In this document: piece after piece, positions 17,293 through 26,073 of the stretch
Numbering within the stretch: the stretch's first letter is position 1
How the letters are laid out: each line of letters opens with the position of its first letter
Origin: Kribbella kalugense
GTDB lineage: Bacteria > Actinomycetota > Actinomycetes > Propionibacteriales > Kribbellaceae
Reading direction: 5' to 3'
NCBI RefSeq assembly: GCF_004365875.1
Contig: NZ_SODF01000003.1
Location: forward strand, 1,101,763-1,165,762
Length of the DNA: 64,000 nucleotides
Translations under genes and position numbers: made by a program
Notes under the pieces: generated by a model
Seen by the model: only the letters and a program-made list of their open reading frames with translations
The model's database searches: none
What the model was told of the DNA's origin: nothing

Positions 17293-18549
17293 TCAGGCCA
17301 CCGTCCGATGCTTGCCGGCGATCCAGTGCACACCGGCTCGCTGCTCGGTGATCCGATCGACGACGTACCGCGCGTCATCGGCGACGCCACCGAAGCGGCC
17401 GGATCCCCAGGTGTGCTGCCAGGGCAGGCCGATGAAGTACAGACCGGGGACGCTCGTCACGCCGCGCCGATGGGTCGGGTACCCGCGGCCGTCGAACACC
17501 GGCACGTGGATCCAGCTGTCGTCCCTCCGGAACCCGGTGCTCCAGATCACCGCGCTGATTCCCTGCAGCGAAAGGGATTCCGGCGTCTGCGACGGTTGCC
17601 AGACGGGCTGATAGCGCGGTTCTGACGGGGCGTCGATCCCTTCGGCGGAGATGTAGGCGTCGATCGTGTCCTTGATGCCCTCGGAGACGGCGTCGGCGTG
17701 GTCCAGGTTCTGCGCGAGGTCGTCGGCAAAACGCAGTACCTGCTGGTCGGCGTCGATCAGGCGGCCGTAGAGCCGCATCCCTTCCAAGGCGAACTTCCGC
17801 AGGTCGATGTCGCGGCCGCCGTCCCGGCCGGTGACGTAGTGATTCACCCGGAACCGGACCGAGTCGACGTCGTCGAACTCGTCGATCCCCTTGCGGTAGT
17901 AGCCCATCCGCTCCAGCCAGGCCACGACGTCGAGTCCGCGATAGAACCGCGCCACCCTTGGAGCGCTGCCCGTCGCCAGGTGCACAGTGCGGCCGGCAAG
18001 GTGCAGGTCCTCGGCGATCTGGCAACCGGACTGACCGGTCCCGATCACGACGATCTCGCCCGGCGGCAACTGGTCAGGGTTCTTGTACTGCGAGGAATGC
18101 AGCTGGGGAACTGTGAGTCGTTCAGCGATCCGTGGGATCCGCGGTCGCTGGTACGGACCGGTCGCTACCACCACCTGGTCGGCGGTGATCGTTCCCGCGG
18201 TCGTCGCGATCCGAAACCCATGCTCGAGCCGGGTCGCCCGAACGCCTTCGATCAGCGGTACGTCGTACGAACGTTTGAACGCCTCGAGGTAGTCGACGAT
18301 CTCGTCGCGGACCATGAAGCCGTCCGGGTCCGGGCCGTCGTACGGGAAGGCCGGCAGCCGGCATTGCCAGTTCGGCGTGACCAGGCAGAACGAGTCCCAC
18401 CGCCGGTTGCGCCACTCACTGCCGACGCGATCCGCCTCTAGAACAAGGTGATCCAGGCCTTGCGCCATCAGGTGCCGGCTCGTCGCCAGCCCGGCCTGAC
18501 CGCCGCCGACCACGACGACGGGGAGATGCGCTCCGTCGGTGAGATGCAT
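17293..18549 (-). CDS. FAD/NAD(P)H-dependent oxidoreductase, MSMEG_0569-like
   Basis: 418 residues. I chose the ATG at 18549 because GGGAG precedes it; an ATG at 18585 has no ribosome site. The FAD dinucleotide motif is VVGGGQAG (residues ~13-20) and a second nucleotide motif VIGTGQSGCQ binds NAD(P)H, as in class B flavin monooxygenases. The insert SEWRNRRWDSFCLVTPNW is typical of the MSMEG_0569 family. It is the first gene of the operon. An N- or C-hydroxylation of the cluster's substrate is the usual chemistry for such enzymes; the substrate is unknown. Confidence 0.88.
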   Translation of the reverse strand: MHLTDGAHLPVVVVGGGQAGLATSRHLMAQGLDHLVLEADRVGSEWRNRRWDSFCLVTPNWQCRLPAFPYDGPDPDGFMVRDEIVDYLEAFKRSYDVPLIEGVRATRLEHGFRIATTAGTITADQVVVATGPYQRPRIPRIAERLTVPQLHSSQYKNPDQLPPGEIVVIGTGQSGCQIAEDLHLAGRTVHLATGSAPRVARFYRGLDVVAWLERMGYYRKGIDEFDDVDSVRFRVNHYVTGRDGGRDIDLRKFALEGMRLYGRLIDADQQVLRFADDLAQNLDHADAVSEGIKDTIDAYISAEGIDAPSEPRYQPVWQPSQTPESLSLQGISAVIWSTGFRRDDSWIHVPVFDGRGYPTHRRGVTSVPGLYFIGLPWQHTWGSGRFGGVADDARYVVDRITEQRAGVHWIAGKHRTVA

Positions 18550-18636
18550 GCCGGCTCCCGGGGTTCGGTCCGTTCTGGATGACATCCAGTGAAGGACCGC
18601 CCGATTGCCGCGCAATTGCCTCCGGAACAAACTCAG

Positions 18637-18673
18637 GTTTCCGAATCGGCCCCTTGCGTTTCGCGTGTGTAAC
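18637..18673 (-). promoter_or_regulatory. GlnR-like box upstream of the nitrogen-starvation operon
   Basis: On the minus strand GTTAC (18673-18669), six bases, then GAAAC (18662-18658) matches the actinobacterial GlnR half-site GTnAC-n6-GAAAC exactly. A second GAAAC lies at 18641-18637, one base closer than the ideal spacing. The region is about 90-125 bp upstream of the flavoprotein ATG and outside any gene. Statistical support is modest. Confidence 0.4.
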
Positions 18674-18682
18674 CACGACCGC

Positions 18683-19108
18683 TCAGTCGAGCTTGCGGAC
18701 CTCAGTCTCGGCGGGGGTGATCGGCCGGCCGTCGGCGGCGTGAATCTCCAACGGCCGCAGGGGTTTGCCGTCGCGGCGATCGAGCAGCTCGGAGTGCGGC
18801 TCGCCGGGCTCGAACGAGAAGGCCTCACCCCATTGGCGCAGCGCGACGATCACTCCGAAAAGCGCCTCGCCCTTCGGGGTCAGGACATAGTCGGAGTCGG
18901 TGTGCTCGAGGATGCCGTTCTCGGTCAGCGACCGGAGCCGCGCGCTGAGGATGTTCTTCGCGACGCCGAGGCTGCGCTGGAACTCGCCGAACCGGCGGCT
19001 GCCGTCGAAGGCGTCGCGGACGATCAGCAGCGACCACCAGTCGCCGACCGCGTCGACGGAGCGGGCGACCGGGCAGTCCGCCGTACCGAAGCTTGTTCGC
19101 TTGACCAT
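18683..19108 (-). CDS. HxlR-family winged-helix regulator
   Basis: 141 residues. The HxlR pattern is clear: CPVARSVDAVGDWWSLLIVRDAFDGSRRFGEF, then the recognition region NILSARLRSLTENGILE. A C-terminal ~40-residue extension (EFHA-like RPLEIHAADGRPI) is also seen in many actinobacterial relatives. C12 is the cysteine often found in redox- or electrophile-sensing HxlR proteins. It is divergent from the MFS gene at 19147 with only 38 bp between start codons. It also lies 133 bp upstream of the nitrogen-starvation operon on the same strand, so it could control either. Confidence 0.88.
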   Translation of the reverse strand: MVKRTSFGTADCPVARSVDAVGDWWSLLIVRDAFDGSRRFGEFQRSLGVAKNILSARLRSLTENGILEHTDSDYVLTPKGEALFGVIVALRQWGEAFSFEPGEPHSELLDRRDGKPLRPLEIHAADGRPITPAETEVRKLD

Positions 19109-19154
19109 GGTTGCAAAATGCTACCACTTCGCCTTACGGTTTCAACATGCAACC
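19109..19154. promoter_or_regulatory. Compact divergent promoter/operator, HxlR and MFS
   Basis: GGTTGCA (19109-19115) and TGCAACC (19148-19154) form an inverted repeat spanning both start codons. For the MFS gene TACGGT (19135-19140) lies six bases before the ATG, and for HxlR TAGCAT on the minus strand lies nine bases before its ATG. Both fit TAnnnT -10 boxes of leaderless transcripts, and neither gene has a ribosome site. Confidence 0.5.
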
Positions 19155-20316
19155 ACAGCGTCTGTTCCTGGCCGTGGCCGCCGGCGTCGCGGTCGCCAAC
19201 GTGTACTTCGCGCAGCCGCTACTGGTCACGATGGGCGCCGACCTCGGCATCTCAGCGGGCACGGTCGGCGCCTTCGTGACCGTCACCCAGCTCGGCTACG
19301 GCCTCGGTCTGTTCTTCCTCGTCCCGCTCGGCGATCTGCTCGACCGCCGCCGCCTGATCCGTGTGCAGTTCGTTCTGCTTGCGGTGGCTCTGCTGCTGGT
19401 CGGCGTCGCTCGCAACGCCGCGATGCTGCTCATCGGTCTGGCCGCAGTCGGCCTGCTGGCCGTTGTCACGCAGTCCCTGGTCGCCTTCGCCGCCTCATTG
19501 TCCGCGACGGCTGAACGAGGCCGGGCGGTGGGGACGGTCACCAGCGGGATCGTGATCGGCATCCTGCTCGCCCGTACGACGTCCGGCCTGCTGACCGATC
19601 TCGCGGGCTGGCGGTCTGTCTACCTGATCTCCGCCTGCCTCAGCCTGCTGATCGCGCTGACGCTCTTCGCCGCACCACCGCAGCCGCGGGCGAGGCTCTC
19701 GTACCCGGCGCTCCTGCGTTCGACGATCGGCCTGTGGCTTGACGAACCGGTCTTCCGGTCGCGTTCGGTGTTGGCGTTCTTCATCTTCGCGGCCTTCAGC
19801 ACATTGTGGAGCTCGGTGGTGCTTCCGCTGACCGAGCGGTCGTTGTCGCACACGGAGATCGGTGCGTTCGGGTTGATCGCGGCAGCCGGTGCACTGGCCG
19901 CCGGCCCGGCCGGACGGCTCAACGACCGGGGTCATGGACAGCTGGTGACGATTGGGGCGTCCGCGCTACTGGCGGCCAGTTGGCTGGTGATCGTCTGGAC
20001 GCCGCAGTCGCTGTGGGCGTTAGCGATCGGCGCGATCGCTCTCGACCTCGCCGTACAGGCCGTGCATGTCAGCAACCAGAGCCGGATCTACGCGCTGCGC
20101 CCGGACGCGGGCAGCCGGCTGATCGGCGGCTACATGATCTTCTACTCGATCGGTAGCGGTCTGGGCGCGATCGGGTCGACCGCGCTCTACGCCCGTTCCG
20201 GCTGGGTGGCGGTTTGTTTGCTCGGGGCAACCTTCAGTCTCGGCGCGGTGGTTACGTCAGTCCGAGCAGCTCGACAGACTTCTCGCGCATCTCGACCTTG
20301 CGGATCTTGCCCGTGA
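19147..20316 (+). CDS. MFS transporter (DHA1-like) under HxlR
   Basis: 389 residues, about 12 helices. Motif A is recognisable in [15 protein letters not shown], and the antiporter motif is around [27 protein letters not shown]. The start at 19147 fits a leaderless mRNA; the earlier in-frame codon at 19111 would fall within the operator. The cognate regulator is the divergent HxlR protein. Its 3' end overlaps the convergent acyl-CoA synthetase by 65 bp. Substrate unknown. Confidence 0.87.
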   Translation: MQPQRLFLAVAAGVAVANVYFAQPLLVTMGADLGISAGTVGAFVTVTQLGYGLGLFFLVPLGDLLDRRRLIRVQFVLLAVALLLVGVARNAAMLLIGLAAVGLLAVVTQSLVAFAASLSATAERGRAVGTVTSGIVIGILLARTTSGLLTDLAGWRSVYLISACLSLLIALTLFAAPPQPRARLSYPALLRSTIGLWLDEPVFRSRSVLAFFIFAAFSTLWSSVVLPLTERSLSHTEIGAFGLIAAAGALAAGPAGRLNDRGHGQLVTIGASALLAASWLVIVWTPQSLWALAIGAIALDLAVQAVHVSNQSRIYALRPDAGSRLIGGYMIFYSIGSGLGAIGSTALYARSGWVAVCLLGATFSLGAVVTSVRAARQTSRASRPCGSCP

Positions 20317-21880
20317 CCGTCATCGGGAAGTCGTCGACGAGCAGCACGTACTTCGGGATCTTGAAATGCGCCAGCTTCCCGGTCGCGAAGGCTCGGACCG
20401 CCTCCGCGTCGAGCGGATCCGCGCCCGACTCGAGCTTGATCCAGGCGCAGAGCTCCTCTCCGTACCGCTCGTCCGGTACGCCGATGACCTGGACGTCGGC
20501 GATCGACGGGTGGGTGTAGAGGAACTCCTCGACCTCCCGCGGGTACACGTTCTCGCCGCCGCGGATGACCATGTCCTTGATCCGGCCGACGATGTTCACA
20601 TACCCGTCCTCCCGCATCGTCGCGAGATCGCCGGTGTGCATCCAGCGTGCCTGGTCGATCGCCTCCGCGGTCTTCGCCGGCTCGTCCCAGTAGCCGAGCA
20701 TCACGGAGTATCCACGGGTGCAGAGCTCCCCGGGCTCGCCTCTTTCCACGACCAGCCCGGTGGCCGGATCGACCAGCTTCACCTCGACGTGCGGCAGTAC
20801 GCGGCCGACCGTCGACGTACGCCGGTCCAGATCGTCGTCGCGCCTGGTCTGCGTGGAGACCGGGGACGTCTCGGTCATCCCGTAGCAGATGGCAACCTCG
20901 GCCATGTGCATGTCCGCGACACAACGCTTCATCACCTCGACCGGGCACGGCGATCCGGCCATCACCCCTGTCCTCAGACTCGTGAGGTCGTAGTCCGCGA
21001 AGTCCGGCAGACCCAGCTCGGCGATGAACATCGTCGGTACGCCGTACAGCCCGGTGCAGCGCTCGTCCTGCACGGCCTGCAGCGTCGCGGCCGGGTCGAA
21101 CGCGGGCGCCGGGATCACCATGCAGGCACCGTGAGTGGTACAGCCCAGATTGCCCATCACCATGCCGAAGCAGTGGTAGAACGGCACCGGGATGCAGAGG
21201 CGGTCGTCCGCGGTGAACGCGATCGTCTCGGTGACGAAGAAGCCGTTGTTCAGGATGTTGTGGTGGCTGAGGGTCGCTCCCTTCGGGAATCCCGTCGTAC
21301 CGCTGGTGTACTGGATGTTGATCGGGTCGTCGAAGGACAGCTCGGCCTCGCGGGCGTGCAGCGCGTCGACGGTGATCCGGCTCGCGTCGTCGCGGAGCGC
21401 GTCCCAGTCGCCCGTGCCGAGGTAGATCGTCTCCTCCAGGGCAGCGAGGTTAGGCCTCACTTCCTCGACCATCGCCCGGTAATCGCTTGTTTTGAAGGCG
21501 GTCGCCGAGATCAGCAGCCGGACGCCGGACTGGTTCAGCGCGTAGGCCAGCTCATGCGTGCGGTACGCCGGGTTGATGTTCACCAGGATCGCGCCCATCA
21601 ACGCGGTCGCGTACTGCGTGATCGTCCACTCGGCCTGGTTCGGCGCCCAGATCCCGACTCGATCACCCTTGTTGATCCCCCGCGCCAGCAGGCCGCGCGC
21701 GACCAGCTCCACCTCGGCGCCGAACTCGTCGTACGTCCAGCGCCTTCCGGTCTGGACCTCCACCAAGGCTTCGTGATCGCCGTACTCGCGGATCGTCCGT
21801 CTCAGGTTCGCCCCGATCGTTTCCCCCAGCAACGGAACCTCGGACACCCCGGACGCGTACGACGGAAGGCTCATCTCCAC
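20252..21880 (-). CDS. Acyl-CoA synthetase / AMP-dependent ligase (FadD-like)
   Basis: 542 residues from a GTG at 21880 with GAGGTG five bases upstream; an ATG two codons further (21874) is the alternative. AMP-binding motifs are [12 protein letters not shown] (P-loop), YGMTETSP, and the C-terminal hinge and lysine region [21 protein letters not shown] to TGKIRKVEM. The enzyme activates a carboxylic acid as acyl-AMP and transfers it to CoA; the pocket suggests a medium- or long-chain fatty acid. It is a single gene with no beta-oxidation partners beside it. Confidence 0.92.
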   Translation of the reverse strand: MEMSLPSYASGVSEVPLLGETIGANLRRTIREYGDHEALVEVQTGRRWTYDEFGAEVELVARGLLARGINKGDRVGIWAPNQAEWTITQYATALMGAILVNINPAYRTHELAYALNQSGVRLLISATAFKTSDYRAMVEEVRPNLAALEETIYLGTGDWDALRDDASRITVDALHAREAELSFDDPINIQYTSGTTGFPKGATLSHHNILNNGFFVTETIAFTADDRLCIPVPFYHCFGMVMGNLGCTTHGACMVIPAPAFDPAATLQAVQDERCTGLYGVPTMFIAELGLPDFADYDLTSLRTGVMAGSPCPVEVMKRCVADMHMAEVAICYGMTETSPVSTQTRRDDDLDRRTSTVGRVLPHVEVKLVDPATGLVVERGEPGELCTRGYSVMLGYWDEPAKTAEAIDQARWMHTGDLATMREDGYVNIVGRIKDMVIRGGENVYPREVEEFLYTHPSIADVQVIGVPDERYGEELCAWIKLESGADPLDAEAVRAFATGKLAHFKIPKYVLLVDDFPMTVTGKIRKVEMREKSVELLGLT

Positions 21881-21935
21881 ATCGTCACCTCGCCCAGATG
21901 CGTCGGCAAGCCCACGCGCGCCAGGAAACAGGGGG

Positions 21936-21967
21936 TCCTCCCCTCCCCCTCTTCTTCTTCCTTCCTT
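21936..21967. other. 32-base pure pyrimidine tract in divergent intergenic region
   Basis: Thirty-two consecutive C/T bases lie 56-87 bp upstream of the synthetase start. On the synthetase's strand the run is all purine and full of GGAGG-like sequence. The rest of the 213-bp gap (21881-22093) shows a possible TACATT -10 box at 22067-22072 for the nuclease gene and nothing else I can name. Confidence 0.5.
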
Positions 21968-22093
21968 GAAGACGAGACACAGCTGCGGCGGGAAACAAGG
22001 GGTATACGGCAAGCAATGTCCTTCCCAACTCTCCGTCACAACGGTCGCGCAGCGTGGTTGGACCGTTACATTAGTTGCGAGAGGTGTGAGGCG

Positions 22094-23557
22094 ATGGGCC
22101 GATCTGTCGAAGGTCACGCCCGCAGCGACCGTCCGCCCGGTCGAACCGCCGAGGCGGCCCAACGTACCGCTGCGGTACGGGAGCGCGTCCAGGTTCTGGG
22201 CAACATCCTGGCCGACGCTCTGGCTGTCGATGTCCACGGCATCGATCTGCAAACCCTGAAACGCGCACCCCGGCGAGCTCCGCCGACGGTCTCGCCGGCC
22301 GATCACCAAGCGCATCCCGGACCGATCTGGGATGCGTTCGTGCCCCACCCGCCGGGCACGTTCCGCTGGTGGGGCGCCGAACGCAGGTTCGCGCGTCGAC
22401 TCGCCGATGCGGAGGACCGGTTCGCGGAGGCGATCGAGCGGCACCGGGCCGCCGAGGAGACCCGCCGCGAGCGGGTCGCCAAGGCGCAGCGGGAGCAGGT
22501 CGAGAACCAGCGCCGGCTCGACGAGGCGACCGCGGAACAGCACGCGCGCGTCGACGCGTACGAGCGTGCGGTCGAGAACCGTGACCGGGCGGCGGTGACG
22601 CGGTACTTCAGCAAAGCGCTGGACCAGGCGCTGGAGCCGCTCGACTTTCCACACCGGCGCAAGGTCGGGTACGTGCCCGAGTCGACGCTGCTCGCGGTCG
22701 AGTGGGATCTCCCGGACGTGAGCGTCGTACCGGCAGAGGCGTCGTACCGGTATGACCGGTCGGTCGACGCAGTGCTCGCCGTACCGCGTGATCCTCTCGA
22801 GTTGCGGCGGCTGTACCAGCAACTGGTGGCGCAGCTGGCGCTCCGGGCTCTGCACCTGGTCTTTGGCAGTGACAGGTACGGCGTGGTCGACACGGTCGTG
22901 TTCAACGGGATGGTCGAGTCGGTGGACCTCACCACCGGTCAGACGGTGCGGCCGTGCCTGATCACCTTGCGGGCAACGCGGGAGCAGTACCAGGCGCTGG
23001 TGCTGGACCAGCTCGACCCGGTGGCCTGCGTACGGCACTACTTCGCGGCGGAGGTGTCACGGCATCCGGAGGAGCTGCAGCCGGTCGAGCCGGTACTGGA
23101 GTTCGACCTGACCGATCCACGCATCGTCGACGCGGTCGACGTGATCAGCGAGATCGACTCCCGGCCGAACCTGCTGGACCTGAGTCCGGAGTCCTTCGAG
23201 CACCTGGTGCAGAACCTGCTGACCCGCATGGGCCTCGAGACCCGCCTGTTCCGCCGCGGGACCGACGGCGGGATCGACTGCGTGGCGTACGACCCCCGAC
23301 CGATCACCGGCGGCAAGTTCGTCGTACAGGCCAAGCTCTGGACCCGCACCGTCCCACCCTCCGCGGTCCGCGACCTCTTCGGCACAGTCGTCGACGCCGG
23401 CGCCACCAAAGGCATCCTCATCACCACCTCCGGCTTCGGCCCCACCAGCTACCAGTTCGCCAACGGCAAACCCCTCCAACTCATCGACGGCACCGCCCTC
23501 CTCTCCCTCTGCCACCTCCACAACATCCCAGCCCGAATAATCCCCAGAGCCAGCTGA
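22094..23557 (+). CDS. Mrr-type restriction endonuclease with N-terminal coiled coil
   Basis: 487 residues, ATG at 22094 with GAGG upstream. Residues ~85-165 are a charged coiled coil ([18 protein letters not shown]). A central domain of unknown fold follows (~165-340). Residues ~355-485 are the Mrr catalytic domain: [17 protein letters not shown], then D in GGIDCVAYD and Q-x-K in FVVQAKLW, the PD-(D/E)xK variant used by Mrr enzymes. Such proteins usually cut modified foreign DNA. No methyltransferase is adjacent, consistent with a modification-dependent enzyme. It sits directly upstream of the MNT/HEPN remnant, so this may be a small defence patch. Confidence 0.85.
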   Translation: MGRSVEGHARSDRPPGRTAEAAQRTAAVRERVQVLGNILADALAVDVHGIDLQTLKRAPRRAPPTVSPADHQAHPGPIWDAFVPHPPGTFRWWGAERRFARRLADAEDRFAEAIERHRAAEETRRERVAKAQREQVENQRRLDEATAEQHARVDAYERAVENRDRAAVTRYFSKALDQALEPLDFPHRRKVGYVPESTLLAVEWDLPDVSVVPAEASYRYDRSVDAVLAVPRDPLELRRLYQQLVAQLALRALHLVFGSDRYGVVDTVVFNGMVESVDLTTGQTVRPCLITLRATREQYQALVLDQLDPVACVRHYFAAEVSRHPEELQPVEPVLEFDLTDPRIVDAVDVISEIDSRPNLLDLSPESFEHLVQNLLTRMGLETRLFRRGTDGGIDCVAYDPRPITGGKFVVQAKLWTRTVPPSAVRDLFGTVVDAGATKGILITTSGFGPTSYQFANGKPLQLIDGTALLSLCHLHNIPARIIPRAS

Positions 23558-23573
23558 CTACTACGCTCTTAAA

Positions 23574-23609
23574 AGTGGGCATATGCCTGATATAGTGGGC
23601 ATAGGAGGT
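23574..23609 (+). promoter_or_regulatory. Promoter/operator of MNT gene with repeats and strong RBS
   Basis: AGTGGGCATA occurs twice, at 23574-23583 and 23594-23603, exactly 20 bp (two helical turns) apart. The first copy is part of the palindrome GGCATATGCC (23578-23587). TATAGT (23591-23596) is a plausible -10 box, and GGAGGT (23604-23609) is the ribosome site. The layout suggests autoregulation by the HTH domain of the MNT protein. Confidence 0.55.
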
Positions 23610-23615
23610 GGTCCC

Positions 23616-24245
23616 ATGCAGTTCTCCGAGTCGGCGTCGAGTGTCGTCCCCGGGTTGCACGGCCGAGTTCTCGGCGTACTCGCGCGAACTGACCGGCCGC
23701 TGACCGGGCGTGCGGTTGCCGCGCTGCTGCGGACACCCGCCAGCCCCAGTGGAGTGCAGAAGGTCCTGGACGATCTGGTCGGCAACGGTGTGGTCATCGC
23801 GGAGCCTGCCGGGCGCGCTCGGCTCTACACAATCAACCGGGATCACGTTGCCTACAACGCGATCGAACAGCTCGCCGGCCTGCGGGAGCTCCTCCTCGAA
23901 CGCATCAAGACCGAAGCCGACTCATGGGAGCTACCGGCGAAGGCGATCTGGCTGTTCGGCTCGACAGCCCGCGGACAAGGTGATGCTGACAGCGATCTCG
24001 ACCTGCTGATCGTCCGGCCGGACGATGTAGACGATTCGGATCCTCGCTGGCTGGCTCAGCTCGACACGCTGTCCGCGCATGCAAGTCTCTGGTCCGGCAA
24101 CTCCTGCGAGGTCGTCGAATACAGCGCCGCTGAGATTCGCGATCTAGTCAGGCACGGTGAGCGCCTGGTCACCGAACTACGCCAGGACGCCGTACCCATC
24201 ACCGGCAGTTCCCCACGCCAGACCCTCAACCGAAAGGCCGGATAG
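23616..24245 (+). CDS. Winged-helix/nucleotidyltransferase (MNT) protein, type VII antitoxin-like
   Basis: 209 residues. The N-terminal ~85 residues form a winged helix (RTPASPSGVQKVLDDLVGNGVVIAEPAGRARLYTIN). The C-terminal part is a minimal nucleotidyltransferase with its catalytic signature intact: GSTARG, then SDLDLLIV. In type VII toxin-antitoxin pairs such an enzyme AMPylates and silences a HEPN RNase. A HEPN gene did follow directly but is now broken (24246-24425), so this is an orphan antitoxin or a regulator with another job. Confidence 0.85.
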   Translation: MQFSESASSVVPGLHGRVLGVLARTDRPLTGRAVAALLRTPASPSGVQKVLDDLVGNGVVIAEPAGRARLYTINRDHVAYNAIEQLAGLRELLLERIKTEADSWELPAKAIWLFGSTARGQGDADSDLDLLIVRPDDVDDSDPRWLAQLDTLSAHASLWSGNSCEVVEYSAAEIRDLVRHGERLVTELRQDAVPITGSSPRQTLNRKAG

Positions 24246-24425
24246 TTGCCCGCACTCGACGAAGCCCGAGCTCACCTGGCGAAGGCCCGCGAGTTCCTCG
24301 AAGCCGCCGAGCTGACCAACGATGATCGGCCGGACACGCAAGTCCGATAACCACGCGGAGGCGCCAAGAGCATCGACTGGGCGGCGCGGCTAGTGGCAAC
24401 CGCCGAGGCCGTCACACCTAGCTGA
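24246..24425 (+). pseudogene. Decayed HEPN-domain (toxin) gene
   Basis: Directly after the MNT stop, TTG starts a frame reading ALDEARAHLAKAREFLEAAEL, the usual start of a HEPN partner, and stops at 24348-24350. One frame over, from 24325, GRTRKSDNHAEA is the typical middle of such proteins. Back in the first frame, from 24369, SIDWAARLVATAEAV is the typical C-terminus, stopping at 24423-24425. The segments are in the right order but about 40 residues are missing at each junction. The catalytic RX4-6H motif cannot be found. It overlaps the convergent gene by 8 bp. Confidence 0.75.
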
Positions 24426-25311
24426 GTGCGGTTTCGTAGATCTGGAGTTCGGTGAGGTCGGGGGTTTGGCTGTCGTCGGGGGCTGTGAGGAGGCGGAGGT
24501 GAGTGGGGGTGGTTTCGAGGGCTACCGGGTTGCGGGTGGCGTTGTGGTTGGTGGTGGGGGAGAAGTGCGGGAAGGGGATCTCGTGGAGGATGCGGTTGGT
24601 GCGGAGGTCGAGGAGGACCAGGCCGCCGAGGTCGTACGACGTGTTGTTCGGGCCGGGCAGTGTGGTCACGCCGCCGCAGAGCTGCTTGCCGTGGGCGACG
24701 TAGCTGCAGTCCTGGTAGTCGAGCAGGTGTGACTCGTTGCCGACCTTGCCGAGCTGTTTGCCGGTAGGAGTCCAGTGGTAGAGGGTGCGGGAGCCCCAGC
24801 TCATCCCGTGCACCCGACCGGTCGTCCGGTCGCGCACTACTCCCCCGACGTGGTCCTTCACCCGGAACCGCTCGGTCACCGCGTAGGTCGTCGGGTCGAC
24901 CGTGTAGACGATCGCCCGCGAGTTCGGCCGGTACTCCGCGGCCGGCACCCACAGGTCCTTCCCGTCGAAGTCCAGTCCGCCCGGGTGGTACGCCGTACCC
25001 TCACCGAGTCGGACGTCCCGCTCGAGGTTCCCCTGCCGGTCCATGACGAACAGATGCCCGTTCCCCTTCCCCGGAGTCCGGTCGTAGCCGTCCACCGGCA
25101 CCGGGTACGTCACCGGCGCCTCCAGCACCTCCACGCTGCTCATGAAGATCAGGCCACCCACCAGCGCGAATCCCTGCGGGTGGTACGCCGGGAACTTCAA
25201 CGGCACCCGCTCCACCAGCGTCCACGCCGTACTGCGGTCTGTGGCCCGGAAGGCCCGTGTCACGTCCGAGTCCCGTGCGGTGGTCAGACCGGTCAGAAGG
25301 CGTGTGTACAT
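24418..25311 (-). CDS. DUF6454-like beta-propeller-type protein of unknown function
   Basis: 297 residues with no signal peptide or membrane helix. The sequence is a series of beta-strand blocks with W/Y-rich turns (HPQGFALVGGLIFMSS, HPGGLDFDGKDLWVPAAEY, HGMSWGSRTLYHW), as in six- or seven-bladed propellers. I believe it belongs to DUF6454, but this is from memory. It stands alone. Function unknown; lactonase-like propellers are a possible comparison. Confidence 0.7.
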   Translation of the reverse strand: MYTRLLTGLTTARDSDVTRAFRATDRSTAWTLVERVPLKFPAYHPQGFALVGGLIFMSSVEVLEAPVTYPVPVDGYDRTPGKGNGHLFVMDRQGNLERDVRLGEGTAYHPGGLDFDGKDLWVPAAEYRPNSRAIVYTVDPTTYAVTERFRVKDHVGGVVRDRTTGRVHGMSWGSRTLYHWTPTGKQLGKVGNESHLLDYQDCSYVAHGKQLCGGVTTLPGPNNTSYDLGGLVLLDLRTNRILHEIPFPHFSPTTNHNATRNPVALETTPTHLRLLTAPDDSQTPDLTELQIYETALS

Positions 25312-25392
25312 CAGAGTCTCCTCAGATCGAACGTCAATGCTGCAGTGTGGAACGCCCAGGCGTGGCTTGCCGGTGATGCCAGACTGACGGTC

Positions 25393-26013
25393 ATGGACAC
25401 AGGGGTGAATGTTGTCGGGTCAGGGCAGGTCAGTGGCACGCCGGATGTGCTGCGGGTGTCATTGGGAGTTGAGCATGCCGCTCCGGACGTGGCGTCGGCT
25501 GTTGCCCGCGTCGGGGAGCGTACGGATGCGGTGATGGCGGCGTTGCGCGGGCTGGGAATCGAGGAGTCGCGGCTGGGGACCAGTGCGGTGAATGTGTACC
25601 AGGACTACCGGGAGCCTGACTCGGCTCCGGCGTACCGGGCGTCGCACACGATCTCCATCGAGACCGGCGACCTGACCGGGTTCGGTGAACTGCTCAACGC
25701 GGCGGTCGATGCCGCAGGCAACAGCCTGACGCTGCACGGGCTGCAGTTCGACATCGAGGACAAGTCCGCGCTGCTGGTCCAGGCGCGTGAGCTCGCGTTC
25801 CAGCAGGCGAAGGAGAAGGCGACGCACCTGGCAACTCTGGCCGGGTTCTCGCTCGGCGCGGTGTCCGCGATCTCGGAGACCCAAGGCCACTTCCCGATCC
25901 GCGCCGAAGCCATGGCCGGCAAGGCGGCCGCCTACGATTCAGCGCTCAACATCACTCCCGGCGACCACACGGTCAGTGTCTCGCTCGAGGTTCACTTCGC
26001 CTGGGGCGCGTAA
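25393..26013 (+). CDS. SIMPL (DUF541) domain protein
   Basis: 206 residues. The SIMPL pattern runs through the whole protein: VVGSGQVSGTPDVLRVSLGVEH at the start and TPGDHTVSVSLEVHFAWG at the end. Relatives such as Brucella BP26 are secreted and form oligomeric channels, but no signal peptide is visible here, so it may be cytoplasmic. The ATG at 25393 has no clear ribosome site, leaving the start uncertain. It is followed by the metal transporter in the same direction, 60 bp downstream. Confidence 0.82.
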   Translation: MDTGVNVVGSGQVSGTPDVLRVSLGVEHAAPDVASAVARVGERTDAVMAALRGLGIEESRLGTSAVNVYQDYREPDSAPAYRASHTISIETGDLTGFGELLNAAVDAAGNSLTLHGLQFDIEDKSALLVQARELAFQQAKEKATHLATLAGFSLGAVSAISETQGHFPIRAEAMAGKAAAYDSALNITPGDHTVSVSLEVHFAWGA

Positions 26014-26073
26014 CTCGCGTCTCAAAATCAGCACAAGGGTTGCGTTGTCGGCGGCGTCGTACAGACTGCTCTC

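Noticed and set aside
20252-23038. A 928-codon minus-strand frame extending the synthetase upstream
   Set aside because: The AMP-ligase sequence starts at about 21880; the extension runs antisense through the nuclease gene and has no domain.
20366-23557. A 1,063-codon open frame on the plus strand running antisense to the acyl-CoA synthetase
   Set aside because: Only the part from 22094 encodes a recognisable protein (the Mrr-type nuclease) and has a ribosome site. The rest is the mirror frame of a real gene on the other strand in GC-rich DNA.
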